The notes under the pieces were generated by a model. That model ran no database searches, was not told the origin of the DNA, and worked only from the letters and a program-made list of their open reading frames with translations. A program made the translations under genes and the position numbers. From JAYODZ01 sp965662735 (GTDB lineage Bacteria > Pseudomonadota > Alphaproteobacteria > RS24), in contig CBFIIU010000026.1 in the NCBI GenBank assembly GCA_965662735.1, forward strand, positions 1 to 11,897: 11,897 bases of DNA, given 5' to 3'. Shown here piece after piece: positions 6,458 to 11,897 of this stretch; the stretch's first letter is position 1; each line of letters starts with the position of its first letter.

Positions 6458-8269
6458 ATGACAGAGCATCCCTCCAAGCAATCATTAATCCGCAACTTTG
6501 CGATTATTGCGCATATTGATCATGGCAAGTCGACCGTTGCGGATCGACTGATCCAAGTGACAGGCGGCCTTACCGATCGTGAAATGCAGGAGCAGGTTCT
6601 CGATAATATGGAGCTCGAGCGCGAGCGAGGGATAACCATCAAAGCGCAAACGGTTCGTCTGTCTTACGTGGCCAAAGATGGGCAAACCTATCAGCTCAAT
6701 CTTATTGATACGCCAGGTCACGTCGATTTTGGCTATGAGGTTAGCCGGTCCTTATCCGCCTGCGAAGGGTCGCTGTTGATCGTTGACGCAAGCCAAGGGG
6801 TCGAGGCGCAAACCTTGGCCAATGTCTATCAAGCGATTGACGTGAACCATGAAATTTTACCGGTTTTGAACAAAATTGATTTGCCGGCCGCCGAACCTGA
6901 TCGCGTGCGCGCTCAAATTGAGGATGTGATTGGCCTCGATACCAGCAATAGTATCGAAGTGTCCGCCAAAACAGGCATGGGCATTGAAGATGTTCTCGAT
7001 GGCATTGTGGCTTATTTGCCTCCCCCCAAGGGCGACGCCTCTGCGCCTTTGAAAGCGCTTTTGGTTGATAGTTGGTATGACAGCTATCTGGGCGTTGTCG
7101 TTTTGGTTCGGGTCATTGATGGCGAAATGAAAAAGGGCCAAAAAATTCGCATGATGTCGAATGGTGTGCCGCATGTCGTCGATCAAGTGGGCGTATTTCG
7201 GCCCAAGCGCGAGGCGGTTAAATCTTTGGGGCCGGGGGAAATTGGTTTCTTCACAGCCGCGATTAAAGAAGTTGCCGACACACGTGTAGGGGATACGATT
7301 ACCGATGATCGTCGTCCATGCGATAAGGCCTTGGGCGGCTTTAAGCCGGCTCAGCCCGTGGTGTTTTGCGGCTTATTTCCCGTCGACAGCAGTGAGTTTG
7401 AAGATTTGCGCGACGCGATGGCGAAATTGCGCTTGAACGATGCGAGCTTTGAGTATGAAACAGAAAGCTCGGCAGCGCTGGGGTTTGGCTTTCGTTGCGG
7501 CTTTTTAGGCCTTCTGCATCTTGAAATTATCCGCGAGCGATTAGAGCGCGAGTTCGACATTGACCTCATCACCACGGCACCCAGCGTGGTGTACCAGCTA
7601 ACCATGACCGATGGCACGCGCATGGAGTTACATAATCCGGCAGACATGCCCGATAGTGTTAAAATTGAACAAGTCGAAGAGCCGTGGATCCGGGCCTCGA
7701 TTTTGGTCCCGGATGAGTATTTGGGAGCAGTCTTGAAACTGTGTGAAGAGCGCCGGGGCCGCCAGCTTAATCTCAGCTATGCCGGGCAGCGGGCCATGGT
7801 TGAATATGCCTTGCCCCTCAATGAAGTGGTGTTTGATTTTTATGATCGTTTGAAATCTGTGTCCAAGGGCTATGCGAGCTTTGATTATCAAATCTCAGGC
7901 TATGAGGCGGGACCGCTGGTGAAAATGTCAATATTAGTGAATGCGGAGCCCGTTGATGCCTTATCGATGATTGTGCACCGCGATCGCGCAGAGATGCGCG
8001 GGCGTGCCATGTGCGAACGCTTGAAGGATCTGATCCCCCGCCATCTCTTCAAAATTCCTATTCAAGCCGCCTTGGGCGGCAAGGTGATCGCCCGAGAAAC
8101 GATCGCGGCCTTGCGTAAAGATGTGACTGCCAAATGTTATGGGGGTGATGTCAGTCGGAAACGCAAGCTTTTGGACAAGCAAAAAGAAGGTAAGAAAAAA
8201 ATGCGGCAATTTGGGAGGGTGGAAATCCCCCAATCGGCCTTCATCGCCGCCTTGAAAATGGACGACTAG
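6458..8269 (+). CDS. lepA: Elongation factor 4 (back-translocating GTPase LepA)
   Basis: Ribosome-associated GTPase of the translation-factor family, implicated in back-translocation and initiation efficiency. 603 residues, the usual length. GTPase motifs: G1 A18-H-I-D-H-G-K-S-T26, G2 R57-G-I-T60, G3 D84-T-P-G-H88, G4 N138-K-I-D141, G5 S169-A-K171. The EF-G-like domains II, III and V follow, and the LepA-specific C-terminal domain is recognisable from I-A-R-E-T-I-A-A-L-R-K-D-V-T-A-K-C-Y-G-G-D and the K-R-K-L-L-D-K-Q-K-E-G-K-K-K-M segment. The first residues before I-R-N-F-A-I-I-A-H-I-D support the ATG at 6458. There is no ribosome binding site, and the promoter directly abuts the gene. It lies 85 bases after pheT, in the same direction, with no strong terminator between. 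Confidence 0.98.
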   Translation: MTEHPSKQSLIRNFAIIAHIDHGKSTVADRLIQVTGGLTDREMQEQVLDNMELERERGITIKAQTVRLSYVAKDGQTYQLNLIDTPGHVDFGYEVSRSLSACEGSLLIVDASQGVEAQTLANVYQAIDVNHEILPVLNKIDLPAAEPDRVRAQIEDVIGLDTSNSIEVSAKTGMGIEDVLDGIVAYLPPPKGDASAPLKALLVDSWYDSYLGVVVLVRVIDGEMKKGQKIRMMSNGVPHVVDQVGVFRPKREAVKSLGPGEIGFFTAAIKEVADTRVGDTITDDRRPCDKALGGFKPAQPVVFCGLFPVDSSEFEDLRDAMAKLRLNDASFEYETESSAALGFGFRCGFLGLLHLEIIRERLEREFDIDLITTAPSVVYQLTMTDGTRMELHNPADMPDSVKIEQVEEPWIRASILVPDEYLGAVLKLCEERRGRQLNLSYAGQRAMVEYALPLNEVVFDFYDRLKSVSKGYASFDYQISGYEAGPLVKMSILVNAEPVDALSMIVHRDRAEMRGRAMCERLKDLIPRHLFKIPIQAALGGKVIARETIAALRKDVTAKCYGGDVSRKRKLLDKQKEGKKKMRQFGRVEIPQSAFIAALKMDD

Positions 8270-8271
8270 AG

Positions 8272-8300
8272 TTGACGCGCTGAGCCGTCCATCTTAAAAG
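8272..8300 (+). promoter_or_regulatory. tRNA-Ser promoter
   Basis: TTGACG (8272-8277, 5/6) and TAAAAG (8295-8300, 4/6) are spaced 17 bases. The -35 begins two bases after the lepA stop codon. The predicted start near 8307 leaves about 15 bases of 5' leader for RNase P removal. The -35 arm lies in the loop of a 7-bp inverted repeat (ATGGACG 8258-8264, CGTCCAT 8286-8292) that has no T-run. Confidence 0.55.
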
Positions 8301-8321
8301 CCTTAAGTCTTGTAAAAAGCG

Positions 8322-8411
8322 GGAGAGGTGGCCGAGTGGCTGAAGGCGCACGCTTGGAAAGCGTGTAGGCGTTAACACGTCTCGAGGGTTCGAATCCCTC
8401 TCTCTCCGCCA
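8322..8411 (+). tRNA. tRNA-Ser(GGA)
   Basis: 90 bases including an encoded CCA (8409-8411). The acceptor GGAGAGG (8322-8328) pairs with TCTCTCC (8401-8407) with one G-T wobble, and the discriminator base is G. The anticodon stem CACGC/GCGTG encloses the loop TTGGAAA, giving anticodon GGA at 8356-8358, which reads UCC and UCU. The T-loop contains GGTTCGAATCC. A long class II variable arm (GGCGT/ACGTC around TAAC, with one wobble) is typical of tRNA-Ser. Confidence 0.98.
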
Positions 8412-8416
8412 TATTT

Positions 8417-8450
8417 GGCCGCGACTGGCGCGGTTATCCGTTCTCTTTTG
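8417..8450 (+). terminator. Weak candidate terminator after tRNA-Ser
   Basis: CCGCG (8419-8423) pairs with CGCGG (8429-8433) around ACTGG, extendable by two G-T wobbles. A T-rich but interrupted stretch ending in TTTT follows. The stem is stable for its size, but the T-run is not contiguous with it. Confidence 0.4.
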
Positions 8451-8475
8451 CCCAAGCACGGCACTCATACTCTGG

Positions 8476-8517
8476 CTAAAGCCTCTCCCTTAAGCTCTCT
8501 TCCCTAAGCTCTCTCCG
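8476..8517 (+). repeat. Three tandem 14-base imperfect repeats
   Basis: CTAAAGCCTCTCCC (8476-8489), TTAAGCTCTCTTCC (8490-8503) and CTAAGCTCTCTCCG (8504-8517) abut without gaps. The pyrimidine-rich half resembles the CTCTCTCTCC at the tRNA 3' end. No gene covers it. The function is unknown; replication slippage is the simplest origin. Confidence 0.6.
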
Positions 8518-8545
8518 GTAGGACGCATATCACCGACGCTGTTCG

Positions 8546-8575
8546 AAGTGGATCGATCCTGCAGATCGATCACTT
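8546..8575. other. 12-bp inverted repeat overlapping the P450 stop codon
   Basis: AAGTGGATCGATC (8546-8558) and GATCGATCACTT (8564-8575) form a 12-bp stem with one bulged G and a 5-base loop CTGCA. In the P450 transcript the stem starts inside the TAA stop. No T-run follows on either strand. It could act as a 3' stabilising hairpin or, as DNA, a protein-binding dyad containing four GATC sites. Confidence 0.55.
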
Positions 8576-9821
8576 AACGACGCGTCACACGAACTTTCAT
8601 ATCGGTGTACCCGTTCACGAAGTTTGACTTCAGGCGAACCGGCGGCTCCACGAGCTCGATTTTTTCAAATTTCTCGAGAATATGTTGCCACAAAATGCGT
8701 AGCTGAAGCTCGGCGACACGCAGGCCCATGCAGCGATGTATGCCGAAGCCAAAAGATAAATGGCTTTTCGAGTTGGATCGGTCAAACCGGATAGTGCGGG
8801 GGTCTTCAAAGACCTCCTCATCATTATTGCCGGAGTAATACCACATCACCACCTTATCGCCTTTTTTAATGGTTTTGCCCTGGAGCTCGACATCCTCAAG
8901 AGCGGTTCGCCGCATATGCGATAATGGGGTTTGCCAGCGTATGACTTCAGAAACCATATTGTCGATTAAAGAGGGGTCTTGCTGTAACTTCGCAAATTCA
9001 TCAGGAAAGCGATTCCACGCATGAATGCTGGCCGACATTGTGTTTCGTGTGGTGTCATTCCCACCCACAATCAGGAGCAAAAGATTGCCAAGAAAATTCA
9101 TTGCGTCCATGTCCTTTGTGTTGGCGTCTCGGGCCAACATGGAGACGAGGTCAAAATTAGGGGCGCCATTAGCGCGCTGTTCGCGCAGCCGCGTAAAATA
9201 GGCGAGGCACTCCATGAGGCTCTCTAGACGTTTCTCTTTGCCTGGAAAATGGTCTGAACCTTCCGAGGCTGTGGTCATATCTGACCAGTGGGTTAATAAA
9301 TGTCGATCTTCAAACGGGAAGTCCAATAAAGTAGCGAGCATTTGTGTGGTCAGCTCAATCGAGACGGCGCTGACCCAGTCAAAGGCCTCACCTTCGGGCA
9401 GTTGATCGAGCACACGCTCTGTGCGTTGCCAGATCTGATCTTTAAAACTGTCGAGTGCAGGAGGTGAGGCAATGGGCTGCACGGCTTTGCGGATGGGCGC
9501 ATGGTGCGGCTGATCTTTCGTAATAAAGGAAGATACGGTGCCCTCGCCTGTCGGTGCGCTCACAATCTCATCATCAATTTGAACGCCCCCAAACCGATCG
9601 GATGATGAGAACCGTTGTTGGTCTGTATCGACGGCAATGCAGTCATGGTAGCGGGTCACATGCCACATGGGGCCGAATTGTTTATTCTCTGAAAAATGCA
9701 CCGGGTCTTTGGCGCGCAAAATCTTAAAAGTCTCGAGGACATCTTCATTGGCATAAAGCTCTGGCTTGGCCATATCAAAACCGGATGACGGTATATCGTC
9801 TATTTTAAGTGCTTCACTCAT
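8574..9821 (-). CDS. Cytochrome P450, CYP153-like alkane/fatty-acid hydroxylase
   Basis: Haem monooxygenase of 415 residues from the ATG at 9821, which follows a GGGAGGGG ribosome binding site; a longer frame to 9926 lacks one. Landmarks: C-helix region D103-Q-P-H-H; F-D-W-V (147-150) and S-I-E-L-T-T-Q-M-L-A-T-L (154-165); I-helix G253-G-N-D-T-T258 with the acid/threonine pair; E292-V-I-R295; and R-R-T-A-L-E-D (304-310). The haem loop is F357-G-F-G-I-H-R-C-M-G with C364 as iron ligand. This pattern closely matches the CYP153 family, soluble three-component enzymes that hydroxylate terminal carbons of alkanes and fatty acids using a ferredoxin and reductase. Neither partner lies nearby, so they must be encoded elsewhere. 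There is no membrane anchor. The substrate is inferred from the family only. Confidence 0.88.
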   Translation of the reverse strand: MSEALKIDDIPSSGFDMAKPELYANEDVLETFKILRAKDPVHFSENKQFGPMWHVTRYHDCIAVDTDQQRFSSSDRFGGVQIDDEIVSAPTGEGTVSSFITKDQPHHAPIRKAVQPIASPPALDSFKDQIWQRTERVLDQLPEGEAFDWVSAVSIELTTQMLATLLDFPFEDRHLLTHWSDMTTASEGSDHFPGKEKRLESLMECLAYFTRLREQRANGAPNFDLVSMLARDANTKDMDAMNFLGNLLLLIVGGNDTTRNTMSASIHAWNRFPDEFAKLQQDPSLIDNMVSEVIRWQTPLSHMRRTALEDVELQGKTIKKGDKVVMWYYSGNNDEEVFEDPRTIRFDRSNSKSHLSFGFGIHRCMGLRVAELQLRILWQHILEKFEKIELVEPPVRLKSNFVNGYTDMKVRVTRR

Positions 9822-10099
9822 GGTACCCCTCCCTAATCCACTCGTTTCGAAATCGTGCGCTTTTGCCGAGAAAATTTCAAGTGAAACATATGGGCAAGAG
9901 CTGTTGTTCGGACTTAACGCCGTCACGCGACTACGGGAAATGCGCGATGTCGCAACGCTCGCGCATGAACGGCTTTTTTATGAGAGGCATTGTCAAAACC
10001 CGCCAATAAGATCCTGACGAATAGTCGTTCGGTGTTTGACAGATCACGTAAAATCAGACCAGTCTTGGAGCTGCATTAAACAATAGGAGGGTGCATATT
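9822..10099. other. Intergenic region between divergent P450 and small membrane protein genes
   Basis: 278 bases that should hold both divergent promoters. A perfect TTGACA occurs on the plus strand (10036-10041) and another on the minus strand (plus TGTCAA at 9991-9996). Neither has a recognisable -10 at 16-18 bases, so I do not call promoters. Small ORFs here lack ribosome binding sites. A strong AGGAGG (10085-10090) serves the gene at 10100. Confidence 0.4.
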
Positions 10100-10309
10100 A
10101 TGATGCGTCTAATCATTATTCTCATTATCGCTGCCATCGCTTTTTTTGGTTACAATCGATATATGGATAGCCAAAATTCCGGAACGGCGGACACAGCCAC
10201 AGAAACCATGTCAGATGATGCGGTTTCAGCCGATGGTGCTTCAGAGGATGCCACTTCGGCGGAAGCTCCTTCAGAAGAAGCTGGCTCAAACGAAGGTCAG
10301 TCGGAGTAA
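10100..10309 (+). CDS. Small single-pass membrane protein with acidic pentapeptide-repeat tail
   Basis: 69 residues from ATG 10100, 9 bases after AGGAGG (10085-10090). A GTG at 10091 touches the Shine-Dalgarno and is unlikely to be used. Residues 3 to about 19 form one hydrophobic helix (L-I-I-I-L-I-I-A-A-I-A-F-F-G-Y) after Met-Met-Arg. The remainder is a Ser/Glu/Asp/Ala tail without cysteine or tryptophan. Its last 31 residues are six five-residue units of the form x-[D/E]-[G/A]-x-S plus a final Glu. There is no lipobox and no cleavage motif that I trust. The tail probably lies free and disordered on one side of the inner membrane. I do not recognise the family. The strong ribosome binding site and clean frame argue that it is real. 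Confidence 0.65.
   Translation: MMRLIIILIIAAIAFFGYNRYMDSQNSGTADTATETMSDDAVSADGASEDATSAEAPSEEAGSNEGQSE
10214..10303 (+). repeat. Six degenerate 15-base coding repeats
   Basis: Units at 10214-10228, 10229-10243, 10244-10258, 10259-10273, 10274-10288 and 10289-10303 encode DDAVS, ADGAS, EDATS, AEAPS, EEAGS and NEGQS. An acidic residue sits at position 2 and Ser at position 5 in all six. Serine codons are TCA or TCG throughout. The DNA has diverged more than the protein pattern. Confidence 0.7.
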
Positions 10310-10321
10310 GCTGACGTCAGC
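10310..10321. other. 12-bp perfect palindrome after the small membrane protein gene
   Basis: GCTGACGTCAGC begins at the first base after the TAA stop (10307-10309). It is followed at once by CTAGC-T-GCTAG (10322-10332) and then by the candidate terminator stem, giving three adjacent dyads within 51 bases. It has the symmetry of a transcription-factor site, but none can be named from sequence alone. Confidence 0.5.
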
Positions 10322-10330
10322 CTAGCTGCT

Positions 10331-10374
10331 AGCCGCGCGGCACATGCGTGGTTGGCGGCTGAGGCGCCTTTTAG
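10331..10374 (+). terminator. Weak candidate terminator of the small membrane protein gene
   Basis: AGCCGC (10331-10336) pairs with GCGGCT (10355-10360) around an 18-base loop that can form a small inner CAC/GTG pairing. TTTT (10369-10372) follows eight bases later. The T-run is short and offset, so this is tentative. The AT-rich stretch 10380-10460 beyond it contains longer T-runs. Confidence 0.35.
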
Positions 10375-10460
10375 AGCTGGATTAATTTTCCGAAGTGAAA
10401 GCCAAAAGAGATTTTCGTTCTTTCTCTGTTTTTTGTTCCAAATTATTACTTAATTGTTTT

Positions 10461-11027
10461 TTAGTCCGCTTCAGTCGCTTTATCTGCTCTGTCGGTTCCG
10501 TCCGCTCTATTGTCCGATGGGACAGCGCCGATCGGTGGAATGGAAATGGCATCGCTTGCTTGAGGGTCACTTGCTTGAGGATCGCTCGTTTGAAGATTGT
10601 CTAATTCAGAAAATGCCTCAGACTGATCTGTCTCACTTGCAATATCTGTCTCGATATCGCCTTCACTTTCGTCATCTTCCTCGATATTCTCTTCGATATT
10701 CTCTTCGATATTCTCTTGGGGCGCTTTCTCATCCTGCTCGAGTAAGCGCTCGGAAGGGGGCTCGGGCTGGTTTTCGCTCTGGTCTTTGTTCAGGTCTTCA
10801 GTTTTTTCTTCAGCTCGCGTTTCAAGATCTTGCGCATCTGGATTGGGGGGCGCGATCGGTTCCTGTTTCGTCTCGTCTTGCGAGGAGGAGGCGACCAGTG
10901 AAGATAAAAAGCTATTGTCATCGGATGGGGCAATCGTACGATTTTGCCTCTCGTATTCGCGCTCTTCGAGCCATGTCGACAAGAGTTTTATGCGCGCGCG
11001 AATACTATCAAGTTTTTCTTCAGACAT
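10461..11027 (-). CDS. Acidic low-complexity hypothetical protein
   Basis: 188 residues with an ATG at 11027 preceded by AGGAG at 5 bases. Residues 1 to about 29 (starting M-S-E-E-K-L-D-S-I-R-A-R-I-K-L-L) look like an amphipathic helix or short coiled coil and are the only ordered-looking part. The rest is strongly acidic and rich in Glu, Asp, Ser, Gln and Pro, with no hydrophobic segment. Internal repeats are visible: a tandem N-I-E-E run and tandem S-D-P-Q-A. No signal peptide or cysteine is present. I do not recognise the family. An overlapping plus-strand frame is longer, but it lacks a ribosome binding site and has an odd composition. The gene diverges from the kinase-fold gene at 11246 and converges on the small membrane protein gene. 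Confidence 0.6.
   Translation of the reverse strand: MSEEKLDSIRARIKLLSTWLEEREYERQNRTIAPSDDNSFLSSLVASSSQDETKQEPIAPPNPDAQDLETRAEEKTEDLNKDQSENQPEPPSERLLEQDEKAPQENIEENIEENIEEDDESEGDIETDIASETDQSEAFSELDNLQTSDPQASDPQASDAISIPPIGAVPSDNRADGTDRADKATEAD
10552..10596 (-). repeat. Three 15-base coding repeats (S-D-P-Q-A)
   Basis: On the plus strand the units are TCGCTTGCTTGAGGG (10552-10566), TCACTTGCTTGAGGA (10567-10581) and TCGCTCGTTTGAAGA (10582-10596). The first two differ at two positions and the third has diverged. On the minus strand they encode S-D-P-Q-A-type units near the C-terminus of the acidic protein. Confidence 0.75.
10683..10718 (-). repeat. Three 12-base coding repeats (E-N-I-E)
   Basis: GATATTCTCTTC occurs at 10683-10694 and 10695-10706, and again at 10707-10718 with a single terminal change to G. 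Read on the minus strand they encode consecutive E-N-I-E units. Near identity suggests recent slippage. Further GATATC-like copies occur between about 10640 and 10665. Confidence 0.85.
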
Positions 11028-11245
11028 CTAAACTCCTGGCAAGTTATCTCTTCTATAACGGCCGCCCTCGGAAAGTTTTAGCGTTTGGTCGGATGCCCGC
11101 GTGTATCGGTTGATGAATAGACTGACATTATAAAAGGGCGACTGAATCTCAACATCACCTTATGTGTGTTCTGTGAAAACATATTAACGTTGCGATAGAG
11201 GGGTTCTACACTAAATTCTTCCGAGAAATGCAGGAGCGCTAAGCC
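11028..11245. other. Divergent intergenic region
   Basis: 218 bases between the acidic-protein gene and the kinase-fold gene. A TATAAA on the plus strand (11129-11134) overlaps a perfect TATAAT on the minus strand (plus ATTATA at 11127-11132), but neither has a good -35. The minus copy would start transcription about 90 bases before the acidic-protein gene. No other feature is supported. Confidence 0.35.
11190..11217 (+). promoter_or_regulatory. Candidate promoter of the kinase-fold gene
   Basis: TTGCGA (11190-11195, 4/6) and TAAATT (11212-11217, 4/6) are spaced 16 bases. The start would fall near 11224, leaving a leader of about 22 bases that contains the CAGGAG ribosome binding site (11231-11236). 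Confidence 0.4.
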
Positions 11246-11897
11246 TTGGTACGCAATCCACCCGATTTAGGGACCCCTCGAGAGACCCGTGATCACGACA
11301 GAGATCACGACAGGGATCCCCACAGGGATCACATCAAAAAATTTCTGCGAGACGCGCAGCTCTATGATGGGGGGAATGAGTTTGTGATCACGCCCCTTTC
11401 GGGCGGCGTCTCGTCCGATATCTGGTATGTCAGCACGGGAGGGCGCGAAATTTGTGTCAAAGCGGCTTTGCCGCAATTGCGCACGCGCGAACCCTGGTAT
11501 GCTCCCGTGTCGCGAAACCAAACCGAAGTGCGCTGGTTTCAGTATGTTCAACAAATCTCACCTCAAACGGTGCCTGATATTTTGGCGCATGATCCCGATT
11601 TGGGGTTGTTCGCGATGACCTATTTGCCGCCGGATCAGTTTCCTGTTTGGAAATCCGATTTGGCTCGCGGTCATGTTGATGTGAGCTTTGCTGAGCAAAC
11701 CGGCGATGCGCTCGGGGTCATTCACGCACAGACCGCAGATGATCCTTCTATTCGACCTTTGTTTGAAACCTATGCCGAATTCGATGCGTTGCGTATCGAT
11801 CCCTATTTGCGGCACCTACTGACCCATCATCCTCAGCTCGCTCCAGCGATTGGAGCGTGCATAGATGATTACATCCAGCATCGGGTAGCGCTGGTTC
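11246..11897 (+). CDS. Aminoglycoside-phosphotransferase-fold kinase, N-terminal part
   Basis: Open to the window edge, 217 residues visible. The frame opens after a stop at 11240-11242. The only start before the conserved domain is TTG 11246, 9 bases after GGAG (11233-11236), and the first in-frame ATG (11616) lies well inside the domain. After an Asp/His/Arg-rich repeat (16-31), the kinase fold begins. L51-S-G-G-V-S-S-D-I-W is a nucleotide-binding loop, I69-C-V-K72 supplies the expected ATP-binding lysine, and E94 may be its partner. L-G-L-F-A-M-T-Y-L (119-127) forms the hinge, followed by A-x-x-x-G-x-x-L-G-V-I-H (149-160). The visible end H-R-V-A-L-V is where the H-G-D catalytic loop normally follows. 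The substrate is unknown; relatives act on small hydroxylated molecules, and resistance should not be assumed. Confidence 0.8.
   Translation, partial: MVRNPPDLGTPRETRDHDRDHDRDPHRDHIKKFLRDAQLYDGGNEFVITPLSGGVSSDIWYVSTGGREICVKAALPQLRTREPWYAPVSRNQTEVRWFQYVQQISPQTVPDILAHDPDLGLFAMTYLPPDQFPVWKSDLARGHVDVSFAEQTGDALGVIHAQTADDPSIRPLFETYAEFDALRIDPYLRHLLTHHPQLAPAIGACIDDYIQHRVALV
11291..11338 (+). repeat. Four 12-base coding repeats (D-H-D-R)
   Basis: GATCACGACAGA, GATCACGACAGG, GATCCCCACAGG and GATCACATCAAA abut at 11291, 11303, 11315 and 11327. They encode DHDR, DHDR, DPHR and DHIK just ahead of the kinase fold. Divergence increases toward the 3' end. The segment is rich in His and Asp. Confidence 0.85.

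Noticed and set aside
8258..8292. ATGGACG/CGTCCAT inverted repeat as lepA terminator
   Set aside because: The loop is 21 bases, there is no T-run, and the region overlaps the likely tRNA promoter.
8241..8468. Minus-strand 75-codon frame containing R-E-R-D-S-N-P-R
   Set aside because: It is the antisense of tRNA-Ser and its flanks. This peptide is a familiar false annotation arising from tRNA genes.
9822..9926. 35-residue N-terminal extension of the P450
   Set aside because: GGGAGGGG lies just before the ATG at 9821, and the extension has no ribosome binding site and no targeting character.
9766..10017. Plus-strand frames across the P450 5' end and intergenic region
   Set aside because: They overlap the P450 start on the opposite strand, lack a ribosome binding site and have no recognisable motif.
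10036..10041. Perfect TTGACA ahead of the small membrane protein gene
   Set aside because: No acceptable -10 hexamer occurs 15-19 bases downstream, so I did not call a promoter.
10454..11113. Plus-strand 219-codon frame opposite the acidic protein
   Set aside because: It is longer than the minus-strand frame, but it starts with a non-ATG codon without a ribosome binding site, and its Arg/Ser/Leu-rich repeats mirror the opposite strand. The minus frame has AGGAG at the right distance.
10552..11338. Clustered short repeats as a CRISPR array
   Set aside because: Units are 12-15 bases, abutting without spacers, in frame within coding regions, and no cas gene is present.

Overview
The window reads as a housekeeping stretch of an alphaproteobacterial chromosome with a less conserved right-hand third. 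The taxonomic hint comes from several features: an IF3 N-terminus beginning I-V-R-R-P upstream of the G-P-R-x-N motif, the order rpmI-rplT-pheS-pheT followed closely by lepA, a tRNA-Ser with an encoded CCA end, frequent non-ATG starts, one apparently leaderless gene, and a CYP153-type P450 of the kind common in marine alphaproteobacteria. Base composition is moderately GC-rich by eye. I cannot name a genus.

Left end (1-1095): the last 26 codons of a gene, possibly a glycosyltransferase, overlap by 4 bases a short protein that looks like only the N-terminal half of a family 9 (heptosyltransferase-like) glycosyltransferase. Then comes infC (IF3), best read from an AUA start codon and ending at a strong intrinsic terminator.

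Middle (1114-8269): a glycerophosphodiester phosphodiesterase gene on the minus strand separates infC from rpmI-rplT, genes that are usually adjacent. rpmI-rplT-pheS-pheT are tightly packed and probably one operon, driven by a good sigma70-like promoter and a roughly 100-base leader. lepA (EF4) follows after 85 bases with its own promoter, which places the transcription start at the ATG. Together these genes supply translation: initiation (IF3), the ribosome (bL35, bL20), Phe-tRNA charging (PheST) and elongation quality control (LepA).

Right end (8270-11897): tRNA-Ser(GGA) with a promoter overlapping the end of lepA; a short 14-base tandem repeat; a CYP153-like cytochrome P450 on the minus strand with no redox partner in view; a small single-pass membrane protein with an acidic pentapeptide-repeat tail; an acidic low-complexity protein on the minus strand; and the N-terminal two-thirds of an aminoglycoside-phosphotransferase-fold kinase, cut by the window edge just before the expected catalytic loop. 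The last three genes all contain in-frame 12- or 15-base tandem repeats.

I see no CRISPR array, insertion sequence, phage gene, toxin-antitoxin pair or recognisable defence system. No gene-free stretch exceeds 300 bases; the longest are 9822-10099, 2044-2314 and 11028-11245. The observations most worth checking are the infC AUA start, the leaderless lepA, the split infC/rpmI-rplT locus, and the repeat-rich genes at the right end.
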